Part shown: in pieces, positions 35,799 through 44,624 of the stretch
Numbering within the stretch: the first letter of the stretch is position 1
Layout: each line of letters begins with the position of its first letter
Assembly: GCA_009842505.1 (NCBI GenBank)
Contig: VYFG01000024.1
Span: forward strand, 1-52,073
DNA length: 52,073 nucleotides
Source of the DNA: Gammaproteobacteria bacterium
GTDB taxonomy: Bacteria > Pseudomonadota > Gammaproteobacteria > Arenicellales > Poriferihabitantaceae
Direction: 5' to 3'
The notes under the pieces: model-generated
What the model saw: the letters and a program-made list of their open reading frames with translations, nothing else
What the model was told of the DNA's origin: nothing
Database searches by the model: none
Translations under genes and position numbers: made by a program

Positions 35799-37565
35799 TC
35801 ATGGACGCACCCCGGAAACCACCCTGAGCGGTTCCACGCGAACGGTGACGATATCCGTGCCATGGTATTGCTGATGGCGCACCGAGGAAGCGAGATGACG
35901 CAACATCCGAAGCGACACCTCCCGTTCGATCGGATCCTCGGCGCCCGCCTCGCCAAGCAAGGCAATTCGGTCCTGGAGGTTTTCTTCGCCTTTTGATGCG
36001 ACAAACTCTAGAACCGCACCGTCGCCCTCCCTGCGTGCAGCGAGGAACAGCCGGCGCCTCTCGTGTTCATCGTCGACCTCCTCCTGGTCGAGGAGTGTCA
36101 GCAGGGTCTCCTCCCCGGCGGCATCCAGGCGGGCCGCCATGGCCTCGTCCCAACCGTTTCTCGTCGCGAATGCCCCGATGAACTTCCGGATCTCGTTGAG
36201 GGACGAAATTTCGAACCCGACTTCGATTCGACTGGGCCGGGGTTTCGTCAACTCGACAAACGCGGTCATGGCGATCGCCGCGAGGCCGCCGGCCATCATC
36301 CCGTTCTGCAGGAGGCCCCCCACGAAGTTCGACACAAACCCGGGGAAGATCACGCCGTTCTGAAAACCCACGCCAATCCAGAACGACACCCCGGCGATCA
36401 GGCCGTTGCGATAGTCGATTCCATCCTGAAGGATCACCTTCATGCCGATGATGAAGATCGTCGCCATCGTGATGGTGATGAACGCCGCAACGACCGGACC
36501 CGGAATGGCGAGGATCACGGCGAGCGCCTTCGGAAGACAGGACAGTGCAATCAGTACCGCGCCGAGCGTGATCCCGATTCGGCGGGAACTGATCCCGGTA
36601 ATTTCGACCATCGACGCGCCGGTAGGACGGAACCCGACCGGCATCGAACCCGCCAGACCCGACAGGAGATTGCCTACACCGTCCGCGGCGACCGCTCCCT
36701 GGACCACCCGGAAGTCCACGGCCCGGGGTACGGCCCAGGATACCCGCTGGATCGCGACGGACCCGCTGATGGTTTGAATCGTGCAGATCAGCGCGATGAA
36801 CAGAAAAGCCGGAAGCAGGACCCAGAAGGCGGGCCCGAGGTCAAGGCCGAGTCCCGGCCATGCGATCTCCGGAATGCCGATCCAGGAAGCCCGGGCAATG
36901 AGGTCAACGTCGTAGAGGCCAAAGGCACCCGAGACCGCCGAGCCGGCCACGATGCCGATGACCGGCGCCCACAGGCGCAGTGTTCCACCCGCCCGCAGCA
37001 CGATGCCGCAGATGACGAGCAGGGTCGTGAACGCGCTCAAGGGGGCGGCCAGCGGATTCGTCTCCTTTGATACATTCTCCAACAGCTCGAAGATGAACGG
37101 CATCACCGTGACCGGCGTCAGCATGATGACCGTGCCTGTCACGGTCGGGGTCAGGATGCGACGGAACAGCGAGAGTCGCGCGGAGAACGCGAACTGGAAG
37201 AGAGCCAGGGCGAGGACCAAAGAGGCGAGCAAAGACGTCCCGCCTGCCTCAAGCGCGGCGATACTGACCGCAATGGCAGCCCCGGACGTTCCAATCGAAA
37301 GGATATAGCCCGCACCCAGCCGGCCAACCCGAAGCCCTTGCAGCATCGTGGTTACGCCACAGACCACAAGCGAGGCGAACACGGCCCACAGCAGGACTGC
37401 CTCGGACTCTCCGGCAGCCCGGAACACGATCGTCGGAATCAGCACGATCCCCGGCAGGACGAGGCCGGTGATTTGCAGGGCGAGCCCCAGTGCAAGCGGC
37501 AACGGGATTTTCCCGTCAGGATGTAGGCGATCTCCTGAGTGACGGTCGAACCGGCCGATTCCCAT
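35799..37565 (-). CDS. NCS2-family permease with C-terminal HATPase-like domain (copy 2)
   Basis: A 588-residue paralogue of the protein at 20034-21785, on the opposite strand. The membrane part (about 20-445) has the same NCS2 signatures: GAVAADGVGNLLSGLAGSMP, then GASMVEITGISSRRIG, and AIPGPVVAAF. In the first of these regions copy 2 has VGFRPTGA where copy 1 has NTSYSTGA, a likely substrate-site change. The C-terminal domain (about 445-580) aligns throughout with copy 1: ISSLNEIRKFIGAF, GEETLLTLL, REGDGAVLEFVA, EENLQDRIALLGE, LRMLRHLASSVRHQQYHG. Conservation between the copies shows that the extension is a real domain, not a read-through. Ligand unknown. Confidence 0.82.
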   Translation of the reverse strand: MGIGRFDRHSGDRLHPDGKIPLPLALGLALQITGLVLPGIVLIPTIVFRAAGESEAVLLWAVFASLVVCGVTTMLQGLRVGRLGAGYILSIGTSGAAIAVSIAALEAGGTSLLASLVLALALFQFAFSARLSLFRRILTPTVTGTVIMLTPVTVMPFIFELLENVSKETNPLAAPLSAFTTLLVICGIVLRAGGTLRLWAPVIGIVAGSAVSGAFGLYDVDLIARASWIGIPEIAWPGLGLDLGPAFWVLLPAFLFIALICTIQTISGSVAIQRVSWAVPRAVDFRVVQGAVAADGVGNLLSGLAGSMPVGFRPTGASMVEITGISSRRIGITLGAVLIALSCLPKALAVILAIPGPVVAAFITITMATIFIIGMKVILQDGIDYRNGLIAGVSFWIGVGFQNGVIFPGFVSNFVGGLLQNGMMAGGLAAIAMTAFVELTKPRPSRIEVGFEISSLNEIRKFIGAFATRNGWDEAMAARLDAAGEETLLTLLDQEEVDDEHERRRLFLAARREGDGAVLEFVASKGEENLQDRIALLGEAGAEDPIEREVSLRMLRHLASSVRHQQYHGTDIVTVRVEPLRVVSGVRP

Positions 37566-37808
37566 GCCACGACCCCTTATTCTTCAATCTTTGCCGTCAG
37601 GGGCCGTCCCCGGGAGCCGCCCCTATTCCAGAAACCCCGCCCGTGAAACCGCCTGTTGCCCATCAAGGCATCCTCGCATACCGGTCTGCAGTTCTCAACT
37701 TGACATCCGGCACCGACCCGGGGAGTGGACCGGGGCAGCGCGGGCCGGATCAAGGGGGCCCCCACATGATGGCATGACTTGCAGGAACCCGGGCATGGCA
37801 AATCAGTG

Positions 37809-39125
37809 CTAGGGCAGACCCAAGAACCAGAGGCAGGTTGCCGGCACGAACAGAATGATCGCAAGGAGAACAAAGCCACTCAACAGGAACGGTACGATGC
37901 CCCTGAACGACTCGCCCAGAGGGATTCCCTCTGCCAACGAGTTGATGATGTAGACGTTGAGACCGATCGGCGGAGTGATGAGGCCGATCTCGACAACGAT
38001 CAGAACCAGAATCCCGAACCAGATGGCGATACCCTCCTCCCCATAGCCGAAATCGAGTCCGGTCACCAGCGGCAGGAAGACGGGCACCGTCAGCAGAATC
38101 ATGGCCAGACTGTCCATCACGCAGCCGAGGACCAGATAGACGAGCAGGATGCTAACCAGGATCGTGATCGGCGTCAGGCCCGACGTCGCCAGCGCATCGG
38201 CCAGTACAGTCGTGACCTGTGACAGCGCAAGGAACCCATTGAACACCTCGGCGCCGATCAGGATGAGGAAGATCATTGCAGTGACCTGGGCAGTGTCCAG
38301 CAGACACGACACGAAGGCCTCCCAACTCAGCCGGCCCGACGCAATCGCCATCAGGGCAGTGGCCGCCGCCCCGATCGCCGCCGCCTCCGTCGGGGTGAAA
38401 ACGCCGAAATAGATTCCGCCGATCACCGACAGGAAGATGGCAGCCACCGGCCACACCGGGGCAAGGCTGCGGACCCGTTCCCAGAACGGCACGGCCGGCA
38501 TCACCGGACCCGACTCGGGTTTCAGCCGGACGTACACGCCGATCGCGATGGAATGACCGAGCGTTGCAATGATGCCCGGGACCAGCGCGGCCAGAAACAG
38601 CTTGCCGATGGACTGTTCCGTGATGACGCCGTAGATCACCAAGATCAGCGACGGCGGAATCAGGATGCCCAGTGTTCCGCCGGCAGCCAGTGTGCCGGTT
38701 GCCAATGCACCGGAATAACCGGAGCGTTTCATCTCGGGCAGCGCCACCGAGGCCATCGTCGCTCCGGTCGCGATCGAGGAACCGCAGATGGAACTGAACG
38801 CGGCGCACCCGCAGATCGTGGAGATGGCCAGTCCGCCGCGGCGGTGCCCCACCCAGGCCCGGGCCGAGTCGAACAGGGAGCGGCTGAGTCCGGACCGGGT
38901 CGCCAGCTGGCCCATCAGCAGGAACAGCGGCAGCACCGAAAGGGTGTAACTCGACACCTTGCCGAACGGCGCGGTGTTCAGCAGGTTCAGGAACGCCGGC
39001 CATCCCGCGATCGAGGCGAAGCCGAAGCCGCCGACCAGGAACATCGCCACCGCGACCGGCATCCTCAGGGCGATCAGCACCAGGCAAACGCCGAACAGGA
39101 GCCCGCCGAACTCGATATTCGTCAT
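37809..39125 (-). CDS. dctM: TRAP transporter large permease (DctM-type)
   Basis: A 438-residue inner-membrane subunit of a tripartite ATP-independent periplasmic transporter, which imports carboxylates or related anions with Na+. About 12 hydrophobic helices. Family motifs include SVLPLFLLMGQLATRSGL, CGCAAFSSICGSSIATGAT, then GTLGILIPPSLILVIYGV, FTPTEAAAIGA and EIGLITPPIGLNVYI. The true start is ATG 39125, overlapping the small-permease stop by 4 bp; the longer frame lies within that gene. It is the last gene of the P-Q-M operon. Confidence 0.93.
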   Translation of the reverse strand: MTNIEFGGLLFGVCLVLIALRMPVAVAMFLVGGFGFASIAGWPAFLNLLNTAPFGKVSSYTLSVLPLFLLMGQLATRSGLSRSLFDSARAWVGHRRGGLAISTICGCAAFSSICGSSIATGATMASVALPEMKRSGYSGALATGTLAAGGTLGILIPPSLILVIYGVITEQSIGKLFLAALVPGIIATLGHSIAIGVYVRLKPESGPVMPAVPFWERVRSLAPVWPVAAIFLSVIGGIYFGVFTPTEAAAIGAAATALMAIASGRLSWEAFVSCLLDTAQVTAMIFLILIGAEVFNGFLALSQVTTVLADALATSGLTPITILVSILLVYLVLGCVMDSLAMILLTVPVFLPLVTGLDFGYGEEGIAIWFGILVLIVVEIGLITPPIGLNVYIINSLAEGIPLGESFRGIVPFLLSGFVLLAIILFVPATCLWFLGLP

Positions 39126-39646
39126 TGCCGTGAAGCGCACAGGCGGCGGTAGGCCATCACGACGCATACCACGACCAGCAGTACCGCTCCGATCAGCGCA
39201 GGGAAGTATGCCCAATGGAGCGGAATCCCGAGAAAGAGCGTCGTCTCGCCGTCCGTGAGCTTGTGCAAGCCGCCGACGAACAGGCGCCATGAGATCAGGC
39301 CCGCGACCACCATAAAGACCCCATGGTGCACCGCGTCCAGCAACGCCTTGCCCCGCGGGCCCATTTTCCTGGTGAAGAATTCGACGACGATATTGCCGCC
39401 CCTGGCGTGACAGTGGGGGAAAAATGCGAACACCGCCACCGCGCAGGCAAGCTCGGTGATCTCATAATCACCGGGTATCGGCGCGTTGAAGAGATAGCGT
39501 CCCAGCACGCTGATCACGGTCATCAGCATGACCCCGACCAGGAGCATTCCTCCCAGGAGCGCGATTCCGCGGCTCAGCCGCTCCAGGGTGCCTCCGGCAA
39601 TGTAGTCCGCCTCTTTGTCCGGTATCGTCCTACCGGTGCGGCTCAT
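39122..39646 (-). CDS. dctQ: TRAP transporter small permease (DctQ-type)
   Basis: A 174-residue membrane protein with four helices. The DctQ pattern is clear: LLVGVMLMTVISVLGRYLF, then ITELACAVAVFAFFPHCHARGG (family form W/F-x-G-x-x-x-R-x-x-x-H at this place) and NIVVEFF. The start is taken at ATG 39646 (MSRTGRTIP), which overlaps the end of dctP by 17 bp. The longer frame from 39769 would lie deep inside dctP. It forms the membrane complex with DctM. Confidence 0.88.
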   Translation of the reverse strand: MSRTGRTIPDKEADYIAGGTLERLSRGIALLGGMLLVGVMLMTVISVLGRYLFNAPIPGDYEITELACAVAVFAFFPHCHARGGNIVVEFFTRKMGPRGKALLDAVHHGVFMVVAGLISWRLFVGGLHKLTDGETTLFLGIPLHWAYFPALIGAVLLVVVCVVMAYRRLCASRQ

Positions 39647-40688
39647 TGCTGTACCCGGCAACCAGACGCTCTGCATCGGCCAGCAGAGCTTCTCCGTCAT
39701 GCCCCATGGCCCTGACCCTCGCCACCCAGCTTTCAGCCACCGGCTGGGTGACCGCCCTCCAGCGCTCACGCTCCGCTTCGGTCAGCGAAAGGATCGTGTG
39801 GCCCCGTTCCAGGGCAATCGCTCGACCGGGGTCCTCGTCGTCCTGCCACAACCGGCCGAGCCGCTTGGCCAGATCCATTCCCGTGGTCTCATCGATAATG
39901 GTCCTGATTTCCGCGGGCAAACCATCGTAGCGAGCCTTGTTCATCGTCAGCAGGAACAGCACGCAGGACAGGGACACCTCGGTGTGATATTTGGTCACCT
40001 CATGGAGGCGGAAGGGCCGCATGATGGTCCATGGAACCCAAGCGCCTTCCACCACACCCCGCGATAGCGCCTCATAGACCCTCGGTACCGGCATGCCCAC
40101 CGGCGTGGCGCCAAGAGCCTTGAGCATCTCCGCACTGGCCCGGGAAGGGGCGCGGATCTTCACGCCCTTCAGATCCTCCAGTATGCGAATCGGTTTGTCG
40201 GCGGTATGGATATGGCCGGGTGCGGCAGTGTGAAACACCAGGGGCTGGGTATCCTTGTATTCATCCTGCAACCACTTCCGGTGGAAACGGGTCAGGGCCT
40301 GGCTGGTTGCCTCCGCGTCCCCGCAAACGAAGGGCAGTTCGAACACCTCAGTCAACGGAAACCGCCCCGGAGAGTAGCCCGGCAGAGTCCAGACAATGTC
40401 AACCACGCCGTCGCGTGCCTGCCCGTAAAGATCCGAGGGCTTGCCGCCGAGCTGCATCGCCGGAAACACTTCGATCCTTACCCGGCCCTCGGACTTCTGT
40501 TCGACCTCCGCTGCCCATGGCTGCAGGAACTGGCGAACGGCGATGGATTTGGGTGAATTGAAGGTATGCAGCCGAAGCGTGGTCGGTTCCGCAGCGGCGG
40601 CGTTCAGCAAGCCGCAGAGGACTCCCGTGGCAAGCAAACCCAACAGAGTGCGCCCGATAACCCCGCGAATCCCGTTCATCCGTTGCAT
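39630..40688 (-). CDS. dctP: TRAP transporter substrate-binding protein (DctP-type)
   Basis: A 352-residue periplasmic binding protein with a Sec signal peptide (TLLGLLATGVLCGLLNAAAA, cleavage near AAAAEP). DctP features: TLRLHTFNSPKSI, EVFPAMQLGGKPSDLYGQARDG (split by strands), KGVKIRAPSRASAEMLKALG with the ligand-anchoring arginine, and ALSRGVVEGAWVPW. The ligand is probably an organic acid, as the conserved Arg suggests, but the exact compound is unknown. It is the first gene of the TRAP operon. No cognate regulator is adjacent. Confidence 0.92.
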   Translation of the reverse strand: MQRMNGIRGVIGRTLLGLLATGVLCGLLNAAAAEPTTLRLHTFNSPKSIAVRQFLQPWAAEVEQKSEGRVRIEVFPAMQLGGKPSDLYGQARDGVVDIVWTLPGYSPGRFPLTEVFELPFVCGDAEATSQALTRFHRKWLQDEYKDTQPLVFHTAAPGHIHTADKPIRILEDLKGVKIRAPSRASAEMLKALGATPVGMPVPRVYEALSRGVVEGAWVPWTIMRPFRLHEVTKYHTEVSLSCVLFLLTMNKARYDGLPAEIRTIIDETTGMDLAKRLGRLWQDDEDPGRAIALERGHTILSLTEAERERWRAVTQPVAESWVARVRAMGHDGEALLADAERLVAGYSNEPHR

Positions 40689-40748
40689 CCTAAGTACTGC
40701 GACTGAAAAGTGAACATCGCGACGAAGTCGGTATGCGTAAAAAATCGA

Positions 40749-40961
40749 CTACTTTGAATCTCTGACACCACTCAGACCGTATTCGGTATCCGAAGCGACA
40801 ACGGGTTGTGCGGGAAAGCAGACATATTCCCGTCCGGATTCATCCTGCATTGCCCGGATGTTCCGGAGGATTGCCGCCAGGTTATAGCCGAAACGGGCTG
40901 CATGCGCGTCGCGCGCAGCTCTCACCTCAGAGATGATGGGGTCAGTTGGTTGATTCGGCAT
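40749..40961 (-). CDS. Small antitoxin-like partner of a PIN-domain toxin
   Basis: A 70-residue protein beginning DPIISEVRAARDAHAARFGY, then NLAAILRNIRAMQDESGRE and VCFPAQP. This pattern (D-P-I-x-x-E-V-R-A-x-R-x-x-x-A, then G-Y-D/N-L) is familiar from short proteins encoded beside PIN-domain (VapC-like) toxins. The ATG at 40961 follows GAAGGCG. Its first 20 bp overlap the end of the degenerate PIN gene upstream, so the pair was once translationally coupled. The gene is intact while its partner is not. Antitoxin function is inferred from the pairing. Confidence 0.6.
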   Translation of the reverse strand: MPNQPTDPIISEVRAARDAHAARFGYNLAAILRNIRAMQDESGREYVCFPAQPVVASDTEYGLSGVRDSK

Positions 40962-41211
40962 GGTTCGCCTTCATGAGTAAGTTGGGTATGCAGATGACTG
41001 GTGGCTAATAGCCCGCCTGCCGGCATGTATGCTCGATTCGTGCACGCAACGCTCCATTGGCATTATGCCGGAAATTCCACCTTACCAGAAAATCGATTCC
41101 GTTGGTTACGGCAATGGCGATGTTTGCCGCATCTTCACCGGCCTGGCGTGGAACCGCGTCAAGATCGACAAGGGTCTGCGCCAGATGCCCCTCTTCCGGA
41201 TCGCTTACGGT
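40942..41211 (-). pseudogene. PIN-domain (VapC-like) toxin remnant with internal TAG
   Basis: The minus strand encodes the C-terminal half of a PIN-domain ribonuclease: TVSDPEEGHLAQTLVDLDAV, then GEDAANIAIAVTNGIDFLVR, WNFRHNANGALRARIEHTCR and QAGY. In homologues this continues as (x)PPVICTPEEL. Here a TAG (41007-41005) follows QAGY, and the same frame then reads PPVICIPNLLMK and runs to a TGA at 40944-40942, overlapping the small gene's start. The TAG is therefore a nonsense mutation. The N-terminal half with the first acidic residues was not found upstream. The toxin is probably inactive. Confidence 0.75.
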
Positions 41212-41428
41212 AAAACAATTAACTATTCTGTGCGAATCCTGCTGCGGCTGAAGTAGCCGACATGTTCTTTCCTGAGTCCCGGATGCGCATTTGGCTGTAC
41301 GCCCGCCCCACGGACATGAGGAGGTCCTTCGAGGGGATGTCGGCACTGGTGGCCGCTTCAGCGCTATGCAGGAAGGTCCGGTGATTTGATAGAGGTCAAC
41401 GGCGCCGAACGCAGATAAGATATTGAAA

Positions 41429-42471
41429 TTATGCCTCAACGTTGGGCACGAGCCCAGTCAGGTAATTTTGTGCAATGTGCAGAACCGCGACAGGAGGCAC
41501 TGAACTCAAAGCCCGCCTGCTGTCGGCCCGCTTGCGGATGACCTGCCAGTGCTGGTGCAGGCTGCTCAGGGGCTTACCCTGGGCCTTCCCCGGAATGACA
41601 TGGGGATTGCCCTCGACGCGGGGGATTTTTTCCAGCACCCTTGCCGCCTCCAGAGATATCGGTATCGTCCGCGCCCCGGTCTTGAAGTCCGGCAGTTTCA
41701 GTTCCCCCGCCTCCAGGTCCACCTCGTCCCATTTCAGTGTCAGAATCTCGTTCTTCCGGCAGCCCGTGAGCATGAGAAGGCGGACGGGATCACCGTGCCG
41801 TTGTCCTCCGCCTCGTTCAATACGCGTCCCAGTGCCCGGTATTCTTCGGGCGAGAGAAACCGCTCCCGGGCCTGTAGCCGGTAGCGCCGCACGGACCGGC
41901 ACGGATTTCGCCCCGGCTGCGTCATCCCCCAGGCCTCGGCCAGCCGCAGCATCCCGGACAGCAGGTCGACCACGTAGTTCGCCTGCCAAGGCTTGTCCCG
42001 CAACTTGTGGTGAAGGGAGGAGACATGGGTGCGGTCCACCTCCGACAACCGAAGATGTCCCAATTCGGGAACAATATAAATCCGTAGGGCCTTGGCGAGG
42101 TTCGTGATCGTGTTCGGCCGGCAGTTGACCCTGACATGAGACTCCATGTACCGTTCCGCGAGATCGGCTATTGTAGGTTCTGAATCTTCCCGTGGGGGTT
42201 CTGGAGAAAGGCCCTGCCGGATCCGGTCGATGGCCGCCGTGGCCCTTTGCCTGGCCTCGTCGGGTGTGATCTCCCCGTGAAGGCCCAAGGCCTTCCTTTT
42301 CGTGATGCCCCGGGGTCCCCGGGCCTGGACGCACCAGACCTTGCGGCCGGTGGAATAGACCCGTAAGCCGAACCCCGGAAGGTCGCGGTCCCAGACCACC
42401 GTATCTCCTGAAGAAATACAAAGCGAATCGACGGTGCGTTTGGTAAGCTTAAGGGTTTTCCGTGCGGCCAT
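41429..42471 (-). pseudogene. Tyrosine recombinase/integrase, frameshifted and C-truncated
   Basis: A phage-type integrase in two frames. From ATG 42471 (AGGAG seven bases upstream) the first frame gives the arm-binding region (TLKLTKRTVDSL, WDRDLPGFGLRVY, KRKALGLHGEITPDEARQRA) and the core-binding region up to LSPEEYRALGRVLNEAEDNG. Near 41795 the frame shifts; the second frame continues with RLLMLTGCRKNEILTLKWDE (catalytic Arg I), TGARTIPISLEAARVL and LHQHWQVIRKRAD. Similarity ends about 41522. The expected H-x-x-R and catalytic tyrosine are absent, replaced by unrelated codons to a stop at 41429. Enzymatically dead, it marks a past integration event at the right edge of the accessory region. 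Confidence 0.85.
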
Positions 42472-42701
42472 GCGGCATCTCCTAAGGAGGATTGTTATGG
42501 CAAGCGATGGTATCGAATCCGTAAGCAAATCGTAGTCGACTGGGATCAATTCGAGGCATGTCCGTGGCCGTCATTGGCATCGACAAAATAGAAAAGTTGA
42601 TCCCAGATAAAATATAAACTACTGAATTAAAGAAACAAATCAAAAATCGCAGAGACATTCGCACGACTGATGATATTCCCTGAAATCAACATCATATTCC
42701 C

Positions 42702-43001
42702 ATGTTCTATGCAATCTATGCCCTTGATCAGGCCGACTCCCTGGAACACCGCTTGCAGGCACGTCCCGCCCATGTTGAACGACTGAAGGCCCTGGTCGAA
42801 GAAGGCCGGCTACTGCTCGCCGGCCCCCTACCCGCGGTGGACAGCGAGGATCCGGGGCCCGCCGGATTCAGCGGAAGCCTGATCATCGCGGAATTCGATT
42901 CGCTGGCTGATGCCAAGGCATGGGCCGACAAGGACCCTTACATGACAGCCGGAGTCTACGAATCGGTGGAAGTGAAGCCCTTCAAGAAAGTATTGCCCTG
43001 A
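42702..43001 (+). CDS. YciI-like protein (copy 2)
   Basis: A 99-residue YciI protein, closer to the classical type than copy 1: [40 protein letters not shown] (the His of the His-Asp pair), [17 protein letters not shown] and [20 protein letters not shown]. The fold is a ferredoxin-like dimer; cellular role unclear. The ribosome-binding site is weak, and the 230 bp upstream, to the integrase start, are AT-rich with no other feature seen. It converges with the ferritin-like gene. Confidence 0.85.
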   Translation: MFYAIYALDQADSLEHRLQARPAHVERLKALVEEGRLLLAGPLPAVDSEDPGPAGFSGSLIIAEFDSLADAKAWADKDPYMTAGVYESVEVKPFKKVLP

Positions 43002-43022
43002 ACCCCGGCCGATTAGGCGAGT

Positions 43023-43877
43023 TCACTGCGAACGAATTTTCACCGGAACCGCCGTATTCGTCCTGTCCTGCACCGGACGCGCAGCGGATTCCAGATGACG
43101 CAGCCATGCGTCATCAAATCCCGCTGCACGTCGCCGGTCAATGTTCAGCGGCCCGGAGAGCCGGTGCGGCAGGTATGTCTCCAACAGGGAAAAGAACGTC
43201 GGCACCGGATCCAGCCCACGCTCCCCGCAAGCCCAACGGTACCACGCCACCCCGATGGCAACGTGGCGCTCCTCCTCCTCAAGTATGGTTTCCAAAAGCC
43301 CGGCACTCCTGTCATCCCCCATATCCCGGAAGCGGCGAATCATGCCGGGCGTGACATCCAATCCCCGCGCCTCCATCACGCAGGGGACCATGGCCATGCG
43401 GCTGACAAGATCATGTGCCGTCCGGCATGCGACATCCCACAAGCCGTTGTGGGCTGGAAAGTCCCCATAGCGATATCCCAACTCCTCCAGCCGGTCCTCC
43501 AGCATGGCATGGTGGCAGGCCTCATCCCGCGCCACTTCCAGCCAGTCCCGGTAATAGCCGTCCGGTAGGCCGCCGAAACGGTAGACCGCGTCCAGGGCCA
43601 GGTTGATGGCATTGAACTCGATATGAGCGATGGCATGGAGAAAACAGGCCCGTCCCTCAATCGTCCCCAGGGAACGTCTCGGTACCTCCCGGGGATCCAC
43701 CAGACGTAATCGGTCAGGGTACCCGGGCAAGGGCAAATCCCTGTCGGCGGTATGTCTGTCCCCGGAGATAAATTCCACCTCCAGCAGACGCTGCACGATC
43801 TCCAGCTTTTCGCCGGCCTCACTGGCCTTCAGGGCCCCAAGAACCTCCGCCTCGAAATCCCCTATCGGCTCACTCAC
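43023..43877 (-). CDS. DUF455-type ferritin-like protein
   Basis: A 284-residue four-helix, ferritin-like protein of the DUF455 kind. Metal-ligand-like residues appear in IAHIEFNAINLALDAV, ARDEACHHAMLEDRLEEL and ILEEEERHVAIG, the E / E-x-x-H-H / E-x-x-H pattern of diiron proteins. The reaction is unknown. The start is taken as GTG 43877 (VSEPIGDFEAEVLG), overlapping dnaQ by 8 bp; a longer frame to 44069 lies inside dnaQ and does not look like the family. It is the last gene of the methyltransferase-rnhA-dnaQ run. Confidence 0.82.
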   Translation of the reverse strand: MSEPIGDFEAEVLGALKASEAGEKLEIVQRLLEVEFISGDRHTADRDLPLPGYPDRLRLVDPREVPRRSLGTIEGRACFLHAIAHIEFNAINLALDAVYRFGGLPDGYYRDWLEVARDEACHHAMLEDRLEELGYRYGDFPAHNGLWDVACRTAHDLVSRMAMVPCVMEARGLDVTPGMIRRFRDMGDDRSAGLLETILEEEERHVAIGVAWYRWACGERGLDPVPTFFSLLETYLPHRLSGPLNIDRRRAAGFDDAWLRHLESAARPVQDRTNTAVPVKIRSQ

Positions 43878-44622
43878 CGGATTTGATGTTGCGCCAGACG
43901 ACCTTGCCGGGCGCCTCCTGGTCCAGGAGTCCCAGCCAACGCTCATGTTCGGCGAGCTCCTGCTCATTGGCCCGCACCAGGGGTGTGGAACCTTGGCCGG
44001 AACCCGGTGCACCGGCCCCGTTACCGGCATCCACGCCATTGGAACGGCCGGGGAGCATGCCCCCGGCACGGGTCAGGTCCTCCGATTCCCCCAGCAGGGA
44101 GATCTGGCCTCCGGTCATGGCCAGGTACACGTCCGCCAGGATTTCCGCGTCCAGTAACGCGCCGTGATACTGGCGCTGGCTGTTGTCCACTTCGTAGCGC
44201 TTGCAGAGCGCGTCCAGGCTGTTCTTCTGGCCCGGATGTTTGTGCCGGGCGAGGACGAGAGTGTCCAGAACCTCGCAGTTTTCCCGGATCACGTTCTCGC
44301 CAAGTCCCGCAAGGGAGAATTCGTGGTTAAGGAACGCGACATCGAACGGGGCGTTGTGGATGATCAGTTCCGCCCCCCTGATGAAGGACAGCAGTTCTTC
44401 CGCAAGCTCCTCGAACCGCGGTTTGTCTTCCAGCGAATCGAGCGTGATACCATGAATCTCGATCGCCGCCTCGTCGATTTCGCGACCGGGGTTGAGGTAG
44501 TGGTGAAACTCGTTTCGGGTCAACCGGCGATTGACCATCTCCAGGCAGCCGATCTCGATGATCTTGTGACTCTCCAAAGGCTCAAGACCCGTGGTTTCCG
44601 TATCCAGTATGACCTGTCGCAT
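43870..44622 (-). CDS. dnaQ: DNA polymerase III epsilon subunit (proofreading exonuclease)
   Basis: The 250-residue 3'-5' exonuclease of the replicative polymerase. DEDDh residues: D7 and E9 in ILDTETTGLEP, D94 in HNAPFDVAFLN, H153 and D158 in YHGALLDAEILADVY. The C-terminal part (about 180-250) is a flexible linker plus the polymerase-binding tail. Its length is normal for gammaproteobacterial DnaQ. It starts 2 bp after the rnhA stop on the same strand; in E. coli the two genes are neighbours but divergent. The co-directional order here is seen in other gammaproteobacteria (from memory). Confidence 0.96.
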   Translation of the reverse strand: MRQVILDTETTGLEPLESHKIIEIGCLEMVNRRLTRNEFHHYLNPGREIDEAAIEIHGITLDSLEDKPRFEELAEELLSFIRGAELIIHNAPFDVAFLNHEFSLAGLGENVIRENCEVLDTLVLARHKHPGQKNSLDALCKRYEVDNSQRQYHGALLDAEILADVYLAMTGGQISLLGESEDLTRAGGMLPGRSNGVDAGNGAGAPGSGQGSTPLVRANEQELAEHERWLGLLDQEAPGKVVWRNIKSGE

Positions 44623-44624
44623 AT

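Noticed and set aside
36063..37070. 335-codon plus-strand frame
   Set aside because: Antisense to NCS2 copy 2; extremely Arg/Asp/Gly-rich and without motif.
43878..44069. N-terminal extension of the ferritin-like gene
   Set aside because: Lies inside dnaQ and does not resemble the family; GTG 43877 gives the expected N-terminus.
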